Of a stretch of 64,000 nucleotides of DNA, positions 24,525 to 36,736 are shown piece by piece. How positions within the stretch are numbered: position 1 is the first letter of the stretch; each line of letters starts with the position of its first letter. The stretch is from Brachionus rotundiformis. Lineage: Eukaryota; Rotifera; Eurotatoria; Ploima; Brachionidae. The translations under genes and the position numbers were made by a program. Under the pieces are notes generated by a model that ran no database searches, was not told where the DNA came from, and was given only the letters and a program-made list of their open reading frames with translations. The stretch covers positions 761,978 to 825,977 of the forward strand of contig JAESIW010000207.1 in assembly GCA_016802295.1 (NCBI GenBank), read 5' to 3'.

Positions 24525-25345
24525 ATATAATAATAATAATAATAATAATAAGCTACTGCAAGCAGGATGCGGAGACGACTTACTAAGGAAGCCGTCTATG
24601 GTAGCTGCTTTACGGTGACCAAAGAAAGTAGGTTGGCGTGTGGCTGTCTTTGACACTTGGAGGGGAGATGGCGCCACTGTCCCGGTGGTCGTTTTGAGTA
24701 AAGGCCTTGAACAGGGGCTACAGATCTCTATGTGTACTAGAATACTTCCTGCGTCAAGATTGTTCTTGAAATGGTTTACAGATGAGGCACTGATTACTGT
24801 CTCAGGTAGGCTATTCCACTCTCTAATGACACGATTTGTGAAAAAGCGATCGCTTTAACTGAGGTTACGGATTCTCGGAACGAGTTTGGTTGCTCTTCGT
24901 TGTACATTCTCAAGAATTTTGCTGTCCTTGGCAGTGTAGGGGCTCCAAACCACTGTTGTATACTCCAAATGTGGCCTGACATATGTGCAGTATAGTGTTT
25001 TGAAGGTAGCATTGCTCCAGAATCTGAATGTTCGTCTTAGCTGTCCAAGGATGGAGATGGCCTTATTAGTTTGATGGAGATGGGCTTTGATATGGATGGA
25101 GAACTTGAGATTGCTCGCAAAGGTGACTCACAGATCTTTTTCAATACTAGTTTGATTGAGTACTGACCTCGTCACTCCCATTCAGAGTTCTATGTCCGTA
25201 TAGTACTTGTTCTGGCCTGATCTGCTGAATTCCATTACTTTGTATTGAACAGCATCTGCCAGGTTGTGGACCACTCAGTTAGTGCCTCAAGATCCCGTTG
25301 AAGCAATACCAGGTCGTTAACATTACGGATGGTTGTAATGAGGTT
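24525..25345 (-). mobile_element. CR1/L2-like LINE, 5'-truncated, with (TAA)n tail
   Basis: The minus strand encodes, with breaks, the end of a LINE ORF2: NKYYTDIELG, EKDLGVTFASNLKFS, TLYCTYVRPHLEYTTVVWSP, ENVQRRATKLVPRIRNLS, DRFFTNRVIREWNSLPETVI and VNHFKNNLDAG. These are the thumb and C-terminal blocks of CR1/L2-type reverse transcriptases. Stops (for example just before DRFF) show it is inactive. The element ends at 24525-24552 in a (TTA)n array on its own strand, the usual 3' tail of such elements. GC content is far above background, suggesting a relatively recent arrival. Confidence 0.9.
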
Positions 25346-26477
25346 GAAATATGATCATTTGTTTTAAAAGTCAGTGATAAATGATAAGATAGAAAACACG
25401 ATTTCTATAAAGAAAGAGTTAGAAATAATATGAGAATAAAAAGAAAGTCAGAAAGCTGGAAAGTTAGAAAATTTATGTTCAGTTTGGTAACCAGAACACA
25501 AAGGAGTTGGATTCGAAGCAAATCTTGAATTGAAGCCTCCTTGGTATTCATAAGCAAGCCTATTAGTCAAAGGAACAGAATTATCCAATGTTGTGGAGAT
25601 TCAATTTTCTAGAAAGCTACATAACTTATGTTCGTTTTTAAACTTTTGATTATTTTTATTCTAAGTTCATCAATAAGTTGCTTATTGATGATATACATTA
25701 AGATTTTGTTTTATTTAAACGAAGAATAAACAATAACATTAATTTAATTTATTTCATAAAATTCTGTAAAATATTTTCTAATTTTGATCTTAATTTCAAA
25801 AAAATAATTTTATATTAATATTCTATATTTTTTTATTTGCTTTTACAATTAACCTTAGGTCTCTTTGATTGAGTTGAGAAAAAAAAATCTATATTTGGTT
25901 TATTTTCTGCCTCATGTATTTTGAATGACTTGTAGTTTATGTATTCCTGATTCAGAGAATGAATTCAGACATATTATAGTGTAGAGTTGAATACTTAAAG
26001 AATAGATGACCATGAATTCAATTTTGAGATCAAGTCCATAGTCAAGTAAATAAGTATTTTATCTTCATAGAGAAAAATACAAATTTTTAAAAAATGTACT
26101 CTAGAATACATATATATGTATTTGAGAATACCTGTTCATTGAAGAATACATATTTAAAAAATACTTGTATGCATTCACGATAAAATTAAGAATACTTGAA
26201 AAATAGACAATGAATACTTCAGGAATACTTTGCAAATAGTCGGTATTACAGTCAAAAAATAATCTGGTGAAAGGTAGCCTTTAACTAAGACATTATATGA
26301 GAAGAATCTTGGAATATTTATAAAGCATGGTATGAAATGGGGCTTTTAAATTAGACCTAGTGCGAATATTTGGTTAGGAAGTTGGTTAAATTGGAATCTT
26401 GTGTGATATTTGAATAAACATTAGCATTAGCATTGGATGTATTTATATTTTATGATGTTTGTCCCGAATTCTTTTTT

Positions 26478-26612
26478 AGATTTGGACAATCTAGAGTATG
26501 CCATTAGCTCTTGGTATCGATAGCGTGTAAAAGATATAAATGATTTGGAAACATTTAAAGAAGAGCGATGAGACTGGTGCCTGAGTTAAGAGCATGTTGG
26601 TTAAAGGTGGCT
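26478..26612 (+). mobile_element. short LINE reverse transcriptase tail fragment
   Basis: The broken plus-strand frame reads LDNLEYAISSWYR, RVKDINDLETF and, after a frameshift, RAMRLVPELRA. This equals the CR1-type block RPHLEYA-S-W followed by QRRATRLVPEL. Orientation is opposite to the 24.5-kb copy. Confidence 0.6.
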
Positions 26613-26826
26613 AATTTTTGGTTAAGTTTTCTTTTTTAAAATTTTTTAACCTACAAATAAAATTCAGACTTACATTTATCTAGTTAAGCATCCGAATTAT
26701 TTTAGAAATAACAAAGGATTTCGATCTTACCTGGTCACAATACATTCATTGCTAATAAGTAAAATAATTGATAAATTGGGAAAAAAAGTCAAATACCCAG
26801 TCCTTATCACATGATCAGCATTTTAA

Positions 26827-26935
26827 TAATAATAATAATAAAAATAATAATAAAAAGCTACAGCAAGCGAGCTTGCGGAGATGGCTTACTCGGAAGTCAT
26901 CTATGGTAGCTAATCGCGCAACAATCGAGAGATAA
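26827..26935 (-). mobile_element. second copy of the LINE 3' end with (TAA)n tail
   Basis: AAGCTACAGCAAGCGAGCTT, GCGGAGATGGCTTACT and CATCTATGGTAGCT follow a TAATAATAATAA array, in the same order as 24550-24605. Only about 80-100 bp remain, so this is a severely 5'-truncated insertion of the same or a sister family. Confidence 0.7.
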
Positions 26936-27609
26936 ATTAATGAACTACAATGAAAGTAACAGAGACGAAACTGAGGTACAATTTATATATACTTTACAGA
27001 TACTACATAAGATTATACAGATATTTTAAAATAAAATTTAAAATTAATATTCAATAATCAGTATTATAAGAGGAGAAATTTTTATTAGATCAAAAATTTT
27101 GTTTAAGAACTTAGACTAATAGTTTTAAATACCAAATTCAATTTTTTTATAGCTTAATTTAGTCTATCAATTTTGATATGAAGTTGAATGTCGCATTATT
27201 TATAAAATCCTTATCAATCTTATCAATGTCGGGCTGAATCAATATTAATTTAATAACAAATAACGATTAAAATTTTCATTTAAATCATTGATTTATTATT
27301 TCTAGATTATTTTGAAACAGATTTTTAATAAACTAAAACTAATATATACAATAATTTCCTATAAAGAAGTAAAATTAATTATTTTAATATTCAAGAATTC
27401 AATTAATATTAGATAAATCAAAATTTAATTTAATAAAAGAAACAAAAAATTACTTAATCAACTTTAAGCTTGATAAACTTTTTAATTTCATTATTAATAT
27501 AATTTATTTTTTATTCTCTTTTTTTATCACCTAAAAGCTAAATATGCTTTATTCTCATATAAATTTTCTATAAAAATCGAGCTATAAAAAAATTTTTTCT
27601 CATTATACA

Positions 27610-27929
27610 ATGAATTCTACCTTGGTATTTTACTTTATGGCTTATGTCTCATTAGCTTTCGTAATAATTTAATCTAATCTTATTGTAAAACTAATAATTA
27701 TATTGTCCAGAGTTATCGATTATTTGACCAAGACAATTCTTGCATTAAATGCAGTAATGGGTGGAACTTTTGCTGTGATACGACGAACAAGAGATTGGAG
27801 TTTATAATAGACCCAGAGGCAAAAAAACAAAATAGCCAAATTTGTATAACATGCTATGGATGGCAAGCCTGTTGTAAGGGCAAAAATCCGGTTAGGAAAG
27901 TTTTGATTGATGAAAATATTGTCAACTGA
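27610..27929 (+). CDS. secreted cysteine-rich peptide with duplicated CxxC...W..CC motif
   Basis: Two exons, 27610-27660 and 27711-27929, with a 50-bp phase-0 intron; 89 residues. Exon 1 is essentially a signal peptide (MNSTLVFYFMAYVSLAF). The mature part has exactly eight cysteines in two similar blocks: CIKCSNGWNFCC (28-39) and CITCYGWQACC (62-72), i.e. CxxC-x5/6-CC with a conserved Gly-Trp. Dibasic sites (KR 44-45, KK 55-56) lie between the blocks, so the precursor could be cut into two four-cysteine peptides. An AATAAA follows the stop. It matches no toxin, hormone or defensin spacing that I know. Acceptor and donor are canonical and the frame is in phase. Function unknown; a structural, defence or signalling peptide are all possible. 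Confidence 0.7.
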
Positions 27930-29207
27930 TTTAATAAAAGAGGCGACAAGATTAAAAGAGTGTACTGATTCTTCACGAGGATTTTTAAGTAAATTTACTA
28001 CAAATTAAAAAAAAAATTTTAATTAATAAAGCAATATTTGAATCTTAAATTATCGTTGAGTTCATTTCAATTAGGAGGCTCTTTTTAAAAAAACGATAAG
28101 TATTTATCTTATTAATTAATTTAATTTTTATCTTGAAAACAATGAAAATGCTTTCATTTTTCAAGTTAACCTGTCATCTGTCAAAATATATCTTGGGTAT
28201 TTTCTAAATTATCTATTTTGTTTTTGTTTTAGAATAGATTTTTGCCAATTTCTGAGACAAAGACAGATTTTTTTAATATCTTAATAATCCCTGTATTTAA
28301 TAATATTAATAGATTGTTTTTTTTTATTTTACAAATTAAATTTAGGGAAAAATTTAGGCAAATTGCTTGAAGTTAAGTTCTTATCTTAAAATGTCCTTAA
28401 TTAAACAATTCTCAATAAAACAACTAAGATTAAAATTCAAACAATTTATCAAATAAGTTATTTTTATTCTAACTTAGTCTTTATTGTCTTAAAATTAAAA
28501 TTTTTTATAATAATTTTGGTCTATATATCTGCTTTTTGATAGGAAGTGGATATTCAAAGGTTTTAAGCTCAGTGATGCACATCTTTTGAGTGTGACGATA
28601 TCCAGCATATATGAAAAAATTAATGAATTTAGTTTATTTATAAAACTTAATTAAATTTTTTTATTTATTTATTTTTAAACTAAATTTGAAATTTTTTCAA
28701 AATATGGCGGAAATATTATGTCAGTAGCTTTAACTAATAATTAATAGATGATTCGTGCCAACCTAAAACTTACTTGCCAAATCAATACCTTGATCAAACA
28801 TTCAACATTTTTATTTTCTCATATTTCATACATATATATTTATTTAGTTAGATTAAAATAAATTAATTAACAAAAAATTTATTTATCAAAATAATGAATC
28901 TACTTTTTTTTCTTTAAATAAAATAATGATAACCTGAATATAAAAAATTAAACAAAGAGTATTGTGATTACTTGAATCAAATACCGGTCTGGAGCTAGCC
29001 AACACATCGGCCATATAAAATTTATTATCGAAATAGTAAAAAAAAATTATTAAAATCACATAATGATTGCGTTTAAATACACATTTACAGAAAAATAAGG
29101 AAACTTTATACACAAATAAAGTAAAAAAGTTGAGATTTTAAATTTAGAATAGAGAAAGTAAGTATCATCTTATAATGTAAAGGCCGATTAACAACAGCTT
29201 TTAAAGC
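27930..29207. other. AT-rich intergenic region
   Basis: Nothing supported. It includes the 3' UTR of the cysteine-rich peptide gene (left) and of the receptor kinase (right). A weak GC-richer patch at 28545-28610 has no recognisable content. Confidence 0.5.
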
Positions 29208-32200
29208 TTAAACATCCGTAATGATTGGTTTATTGGTAGACTTGGTTAAAACTTTTCCAATTAAATTTTTCCAATTTGAATTAAGCAATTTATTTTGGAC
29301 ACATATTTTATCTTTATCATTGCTTAGTTTTTCCTCATTTAAATGAATTATTTTTTCGCCATAGATGGGATTTTGGCGACTATTTTCGCCAAAGTTCAAA
29401 GCTTTAAATTTATTCTCTTGATTCGGCGACTCTTTGCCAAGTAGAGGTTTTTCAATTTCCATTTCTATTTCATGAGCTTTTAAATTATACAAATTTTGTA
29501 CTTGTTTACAAACATCCGAGTGACTAGCGGACAAACTAGATGAAGTTGTGTGAGTTACGCTGGAAGGATTAAATGAAGATGTCGATGTAGACAACCAGTA
29601 GTTACTTGGATGAAGTCTGGTGTTTTTGTGGTATTCTGAGCATTCAGAAGCACGTGACTTGGGTGCAATATCAAAATATTTTTCATCATTGATTTGGGCA
29701 TCTTTGGCCTTGCTTTCCATGTGAATGTTGACAGAACGGTACTCTGGCAATTCGATAAGTTCTTGGAAAATTTTGACAATTTCGCTGAACTGAGGTCTCT
29801 GCTTTGGATCCATATTCCAGCACTGGTTAATAATTCTGTCGTATATTTCGGGCCCACAATTATCCGGGCGCTCCATTCGATAGCCCGACTTTAGCTTTTC
29901 CAATATCTCTTCTTGTTCAATTGAAGGATATGGTGTGCACCCGTATGAAAATATTTCCCAAAGTAGTACACCAAATGACCATATATCCGACTCTTTGCTT
30001 ACTTTTTCAAAACTCAAGGACTCTGGAGACATCCACTTGAAAGGAACTTTGCCCTTAATAATTTTTTAAATTAGAATTTAAAATTTTAATTATTAATAAT
30101 GTAAAATTACATTCAAGTTTTGAATATAATAATAGTTAGACTTTATATTCCTTGCCAAACCAAAGTCGGCTAGTTTTACAGAATTATAGTCATCCACCAA
30201 AATATTTCTTGCCGCCAAATCACGATGAAGAATCTTTGATTGAAAAAAAAATTAAATTTTTTTTTAATAGATAGGAAAATATATTTTTATTACATTTTTA
30301 GAATGAAGATAAGACATGCCCAATGCAGATTGGTAGGCATATAAGAAAAGTAAATCGGATTCAATTTTTTTTTCATTTAGATAGTCATTTCTCAAATAGT
30401 CCTTTAAGTTGCCAAATTTGGCGTACTCAAGTACAATATCGAGAGACCCGTCCTCAATACAGTAGCCAATTAGGTTAACTATGTGTGGATGCTGTCCAAC
30501 TGATAACATAAGCTGTAATTCTTGGAACATCTCGTAGTAATTGTACTCTGTCGCATGCTCTGGTAATTTCTTGATAGCCACATCAGTTGATTTGGAAAGT
30601 TTGCCATCTGACGCACAACTGGAGTAATCATAGCCCGAGTCGACGTCATGTCTCGGTTTTTCGGCATTCAAATAGCCGTGAATTACAATTCCAAACGCTC
30701 CTCTGCCAACTTCTTTGCCAAATTTCAGGCAATCCATGGGTATTTTCCATTTTTGAACTATTTCTTCGTCCAACAATTCCTCTATCGATGAAGAGCTGTT
30801 GTATTTTTCTTGAAAATTTTTGAAGTCTTCTTCTGTGAGATAAAATTCGTTCTTAAATTAGGAAATTTTTTTAATTAATTTACGAGCTGAATTCTAATTA
30901 TTATGAATAAAGGTGTATGATAAATTTATTTTTTTTGAGACTAGCAATTTTTATAAACAATATAATACATTAGCAAAAATGTTTATTTTTTCAAGACTAT
31001 TGAGATTTTTTCTTTATGCAAAAAATAATTTTTTTACCAAATTCAAGCAAAATTTTTCAATTATTGCTTCTTTTAAAATACTTGTAAAAGAAAAAAATTT
31101 CCAATTACCTTTTGCATATAATCTCTGGCTTTTTCAGCATGTTTGAAAGATCTAAGTCTTCTGGCACATAAAAGCGCCATCAGAGCCATTGTTACCGAAG
31201 CCAAGCCAAAAATACTAATTGATAAATAAAGCCATAGGTTTGACTTTTTCTCTACAGGTAGCACCTTTAGTTCGACACTTGAGCAGGAAAACTTTGGATT
31301 TTGGTCGTCAACAATGTTTTCCAATAGGGTTTTTTTTTTCTCATGAACGCTCAGTGCAGACTTAACAAGACAGCAAATGTACCAGCCGGCATTTTCGGGT
31401 CTAATGTTCTTAAGCTCCAAGATTGATCCGAAGCCAACCGATTTACTAAAATTAAATGAAATGGTTTGCGAGTTTTGTGGCAAGAGCTCGCTGTTGTGCT
31501 TGAACCATTGGTAGCGATCTGGCTCATCGCTACCAGCCGGCTTTTCACAAGTGAATTGTGAGTCTGAATTTTCACTCACTTCTTGCCGAGTTGGTGATAT
31601 AAGAGGTGGCTGAAAAACTTTTAAAAAATAAATTTTTAAAACAATTTTTTTTCTAAAATTTTATAATCTACTTGGACAATTGGCACATTCCAATTTATAA
31701 GTTTTAAAAGCGCCACTCAATGAATTATGACAACGAAATATGATATCAAATAAGCTAAGATCATTTAAACTTATTATCAAACCATTTGTTTGAGACTTGA
31801 TAAATAAAATTTTATAAACAAATTGTTAATTATTTTTAAGATAATTACATTTAATTTTAAATGAGAATTAATGTCGCTATTTTCGACATTGTAATACCAC
31901 TGTATGTAAGTCAGATCCTTTGAACCTTGTTCAGCTTTATCCACACAAGCATCTAGCTCTACTGTATCTCGGAAATTTTTTATTATTGTGGCATCTTAAT
32001 TTATTTTCATATTAGGACCTATAAAGGTAAAAATAAGCTTAAAATTTTACCATCGTGCACCAGAAAAAGATAGCTCTCTACCAGATACTCTATGTGGTCA
32101 TATTTTTTAGATGAATAGACGCAAAAGTAGTGTCCCGAGTGCGAAAATTTGGCCTCATCTATCCAAACTTGATTCTTGTTCCATTGTCTATCAATTAGAT

Positions 32201-32453
32201 AAAACATTTTGTTGAATTCGTAATAAGAATCGATTTTTATGAATCGTTTGTTTGACTCACTGGGAAGACTCAGTGATCTATTGAATATAAGACGGTCGAA
32301 TGTGAACTCACTGGTCACGTTATTGTGACATTCTACTTTAAATTTGGAGCCAAGTCGGATTTTGTTAATTGGTTCTTGGTCAAGACTGTTCACTTGATGG
32401 TTCGAAATGATGTTTTGTACAATCAAAATTAGATAAACTAGTTTAATCAGCAT
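29208..32453 (-). CDS. FGFR-like receptor tyrosine kinase
   Basis: Seven exons in phase: 32453-32051, 31994-31849, 31795-31672, 31617-31109, 30851-30294, 30233-30111 and 30053-29208; 902 residues. Signal peptide (1-23). Ectodomain with three Ig-like units judged from Cys pairs (VECH/YFCV, DACV/FRCH, FTCE/YICC). Transmembrane helix about 351-375. Kinase domain: GRGAFG (443-448), catalytic Lys in VAIKK (488), HRDLAARN (583-590), DFG (603-605), FKWMSPES and SDIWSFGVLLWEIFS. All catalytic residues are intact. The stretch LMLSVGQHPHIVNLIGY and activation-loop tyrosines NYYY resemble FGFR/VEGFR/Tie kinases, FGFR most. No acid box is seen. About 20 extra residues, Ser/Asp-rich, sit between beta-2 and beta-3 of the N-lobe. 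The C-tail (about 190 residues) has tyrosines in YFDIAP and NPIY contexts. Confidence 0.92.
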
Positions 32454-35400
32454 TTTATCAAAATGGCATTGTTTTAATTAAATAAATCTATCTGTGATGA
32501 AAAAAAAAACAAAATAAACAATTTTTCATGGAATTTTATTTTTTGAGCCGATGAAAATTTTTCATCAAAACCTTGATCACTAAACATAAAGGTATATTAA
32601 ATTCTTTTTATATATATATATTTTTTTTTCAATAACAACTGAAACTAAAAACCAGTAACTCAATTTAAAGCTTTGCCAAATATTTAACATCTAAGTCTTC
32701 TTTGCATAATTTCTGTCAAGTACAGTGGTAAATTTTAAACAAACTTAGAAAAATTACGCATATAAAGTCTATAATTTTTAGATAAGCTAATAAAATATTT
32801 TGAAATTTATACGATTCAATCAGAGCTAATTTAAATCATAATTAAAAAAATGAATAGCAGCCATTATGGGCTATGACTAAGGCCAATAAGCCTCTACCTT
32901 GTTATTTTTTTTGTTATGGTTGTTGTTGTGCTAAACTTTTAAACACCTTAAGAGAAAGTAAAATTTAAAGTTTCCTAGAATTAAACAAATAATGTATTTC
33001 TAGAAATCTGATTTTAAGAAATTAAATAAAAAATAAAAAAAAGCTTGTTCAAATAAGTTCTTGACACAAGATTCGAATCAATCGACTTTATCAAGGTAAT
33101 AATGAATATCTTTTTTTTAAATTTGAATTTAAATTTAAATTTAAATTTTTTTCAAGTACCTTGAGGTAAATAGATTATTAAACAAGAATATAATTAATCT
33201 TAAGTCTATCTATATTAGCAATTTATTCAAAAAATCAAAATAAATTTTCAAAAGTTTATTTAAATTAGCAAAAAAAATAAAAAACTTGTCCGAAAAATAA
33301 ATAAATTTACCTAAAATTAAATAACAGGAGTTCTGTTCGAGCCTGGACCTATTTTGTCTAATGTCATGTGATTGGTTTCAATGACAATATCAAGATTGTT
33401 ATTTATTATGTTTTTTTTGTTGTTATGACACCTTGTGGTAAAATGATCATGATATATCCTGATACATGTCAAACAATTTCCATAAATGGTTTAAATTTAA
33501 TGCCAATTAAAAAAATAATTTGAAAATTAAACTAAAATAGACAACTTTTTGAAATTTTATCTCAGTTAGTGCTGATAAGGTTGCCATGGTAACCAAGAAC
33601 AGGCAAAGATGAAAGCTAATTTTTGGGCAAAGTTTTGAAAAATAAAATCAAATGTCTTTAAAAAAAGTTTCTTAAATACTCGAATTAAACCTACATTTAA
33701 ACAAACTATTTATATAAGATATGTCCTGAGAGGAAATAGCTTTTAAAACCATCCTGTATACGTAAATTGTGATTAATTAGTAGAAATAACTTTAGGATAA
33801 ATTAACTTCTTGTTTTATGAAAACTTAACGCTTTGACTCACATAATAAATAACTTTTAAAACATAACTTTTTTTCTTTTGGCAAGCAATATCTGAATCAA
33901 TTTCTAATCAATTCAAATTATTTAGGCCTCAAGGTTAGATGTAGAAAAAATAACGTAGGAAGTGTAAGAATCCCTTCATAGCTATAAAATAATATTATCT
34001 TTTCAGCCTAATTGACTTCCGGACTATTTGATTTACGTAAAACGAAAAATATATATCAAAACAATTGTAAAATTAAAATTTAAATGCTTATCGAACTTAA
34101 TTTTTATTCAATTAACTAAGATTAGGAAAGACGGATTGATAAAAAATAACTCAAAGCTTAAACTTTTCACCATTTTTCTTCTGATAAAAAAAGCTTATGG
34201 CCATATTCAGAGCATACTTATTTTTTTGTAGAGCTCTTAAATACTTTAACTTAAATTTGATTATAAGCTCTCGATATTTAATTGCTTCCTTATTACGTAA
34301 ATAACATAACAATGACAATACTTGGCCTTCTTAAACTTATTTGTCTTAAGTTGGAAAATTTTCTACAATTTGGTATCTATTTTTGAAAACAATTAAATAA
34401 AAATCAACCGGGAAGGTTTATATTTCTCGTTTGGCAATTGAATTTTAAGCAAATGGTTTGTGTCATCAATCAATTGAGACTAAATGGAACATATCTGGTT
34501 CTAGTTTTGACAATTTCCCACAATGATTGGCCTAGACAGAAAATAAAAGCGAATCTAAGCTTCTTTTTTTTGCTTAAATTAATTAGATATTTAAAATAAA
34601 TAATTTTAAAATAATTAATATCATAGTATTTGCCATAGAGTCATACACATCTTAAAAACTAGTTTTTATGCACCAATAACTTTTAGCATACCAACAAATC
34701 AACTTTTAATTCAGCCAGAATTTGATTATTCCATTATTATTAACTAACTCAAATAGACAAGCACCTGCTCAAGTATCTATTCATAATAAAATAAAATAAA
34801 CTGAAAATAAACTAATTTACTACTCATGAATCCTTATGAATATTTTAGACCTTGAATTAGTCCGAATCAAGTCTAGCGAGGACTAATGAGGACTAATCCA
34901 AAATCCAAAATTGGTAAACATTCTACTACCACTTGAAAAAAAAATCAAAAAAAAAAGGTAAAATTTTTCATTAAGGTTTATTGTGTTCATAATGTATGGA
35001 TCTAAATAAAAATAGAGTGTTGGCCAAATTGTTTCCATAACTACTTTAAAAGGTACCAAATTGAATTAGTCACTTAAAGCCCTTGCTGATGATATTTTGT
35101 CTATAAAAGTGAATTTTTTTTAATTAAAAAAAAATAAATAGTAAAATTTTGAATTTTTTTTTTCAATTTCTTATTTCTTAGTGTGTAATTGTTTTCAGTT
35201 TTTATTTAAATTAAAAATAAACCTTTTAGTGAGAGATTGACATAAAGAAAATTTAGAGAGTATGTATTGCAAAACAAAATAGGTAAACCATGCTAAAAGT
35301 TGGAAACTTTTAAAATTAGGAAAATATTTTCTTTCAGATATGGTGATAGTTAGTCAAAAATTAAATTGTCAAACTTATTTAGAGCGTTTTGAAAGCCCGT

Positions 35401-36736
35401 CTATTTGACAGTGGTGAGCATTAGCGTCAAGTAATCACTCGATAGTCAATAAACCATTAATCTAAATCCAATTTTTGCCTATTTGTCTTGTTCATTAAGA
35501 GCTAACCTAATTTAATGTTCACAAATAAAATCCAATTTAAAATTTCTATTATATTTTAATCTATTTGAAATGGTTCGAGCCAAATGCTCCAAAAAGCCAT
35601 AATAAAATTGTAATTTTTGCTTTAACAAGGTGTAAAAACACATTACTGTATACATTTTTTAAAAAGTTATTTTTCTAAAAATTATTTTTAGACTTAGAAA
35701 TAAATCTTTTGTCAATTCTTAGGTACAAATACTCTTAAAATAAGAATAATAAAATAGTTTTGAATAACCAGTTTGAAAAGAAAACAACCTGATTTTTTGC
35801 GCCGAGCTTTTTTTTTAATTTTTTTGATTTTTAATGAGTTTAATTGTTAGTTAATAAAGAAAAATAGGTCTCTATTTTTTGAATAACCTTTTCTAATGGC
35901 TCCCGATTTTGAAAGGCTTTGCGATTCATTAGAAATTCAAGAGGAAGATTACAAATGATACAAATTTATTTTATTTTTGAAACAATTAATTTTTTTAAAA
36001 TAAATTATTTTAAAATTAAAACTCATTCTCTTATATTGTGCTGCATAAATTTTTATACTAATACTTTTTTAGTTTGATAACGAAGTCGATACTTTCAAAA
36101 ATTTGCTTCATAGATTTGATTTTAGATCATAGAACAGTAATCTATAAAATGTTGATATGATAATTAACTAACAAAATAATAAATAAATCAAACTTCCTAC
36201 GATGATCCTGAAATTTCTTGGAATTTTTAGCAATAAAACTGATATACGAAGGTGTTTTGTTGAATTTTATTTCAAATATATCAAGTGTTGGTTACCTGTG
36301 GTTAAATAGATAACAGTTATCTATAAACTAGCAACGCTTTATGTATTCTAACTGAAAAATATGTTTTGTTAGCATAGAAAATTGATAAAAAAATTATGTA
36401 ATTCGAACTACTTTGTATGGTATTAGGAGGCATTTTTGTAAAAGTGTGCTTTCTTAAATGTCTTTGGTTAAACAAACGTAGTCTTGGAGATTTTTTATTT
36501 TTTTAATTATTCAACATTTTATTTTAGAATAAAATAAAAAATTAAAAATTAAAATAAAAAAATAATTATGAATATTTCAAAATTTTAATTTTAATTTAAA
36601 ATAAATTAATTTCAAAGAGATTGCTCTTGATGGATGTATTTTGAGGACACTAGATACATTAGCAGATATAGATTATATATTTTATTGAAAAACAAATCTT
36701 ATCTAATTATAAAATAATAAAAATTTTAAAATATAG
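32454..36736. other. AT-rich intergenic region between receptor kinase and delta-tubulin
   Basis: Mostly featureless. AAATTT(AAATTT)n runs at 33118-33148. A GC-richer patch at 32860-32915 (AAGGCCAATAAGCCTCTACC) looks like a repeat end. The ORF at 34028-34231 has random AT-rich composition and is not called. Confidence 0.5.

Larger units (their letters stand above)
25346..27609. other. intergenic region with LINE scraps
   Basis: No gene. It includes the LINE pieces at 26478-26612 and 26827-26935. At 26100-26240 the octamer GAATACTT or close variants (GAATACAT, GAATACCT) recurs about seven times at irregular spacing. Confidence 0.45.

Noticed and set aside
28886..29113. 75-codon minus ORF next to the receptor kinase 3' end
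   Set aside because: Low-complexity aromatic-rich translation; likely receptor kinase 3' UTR or chance.
34028..34231. 67-codon plus ORF
   Set aside because: Composition of random AT-rich sequence and no family resemblance.
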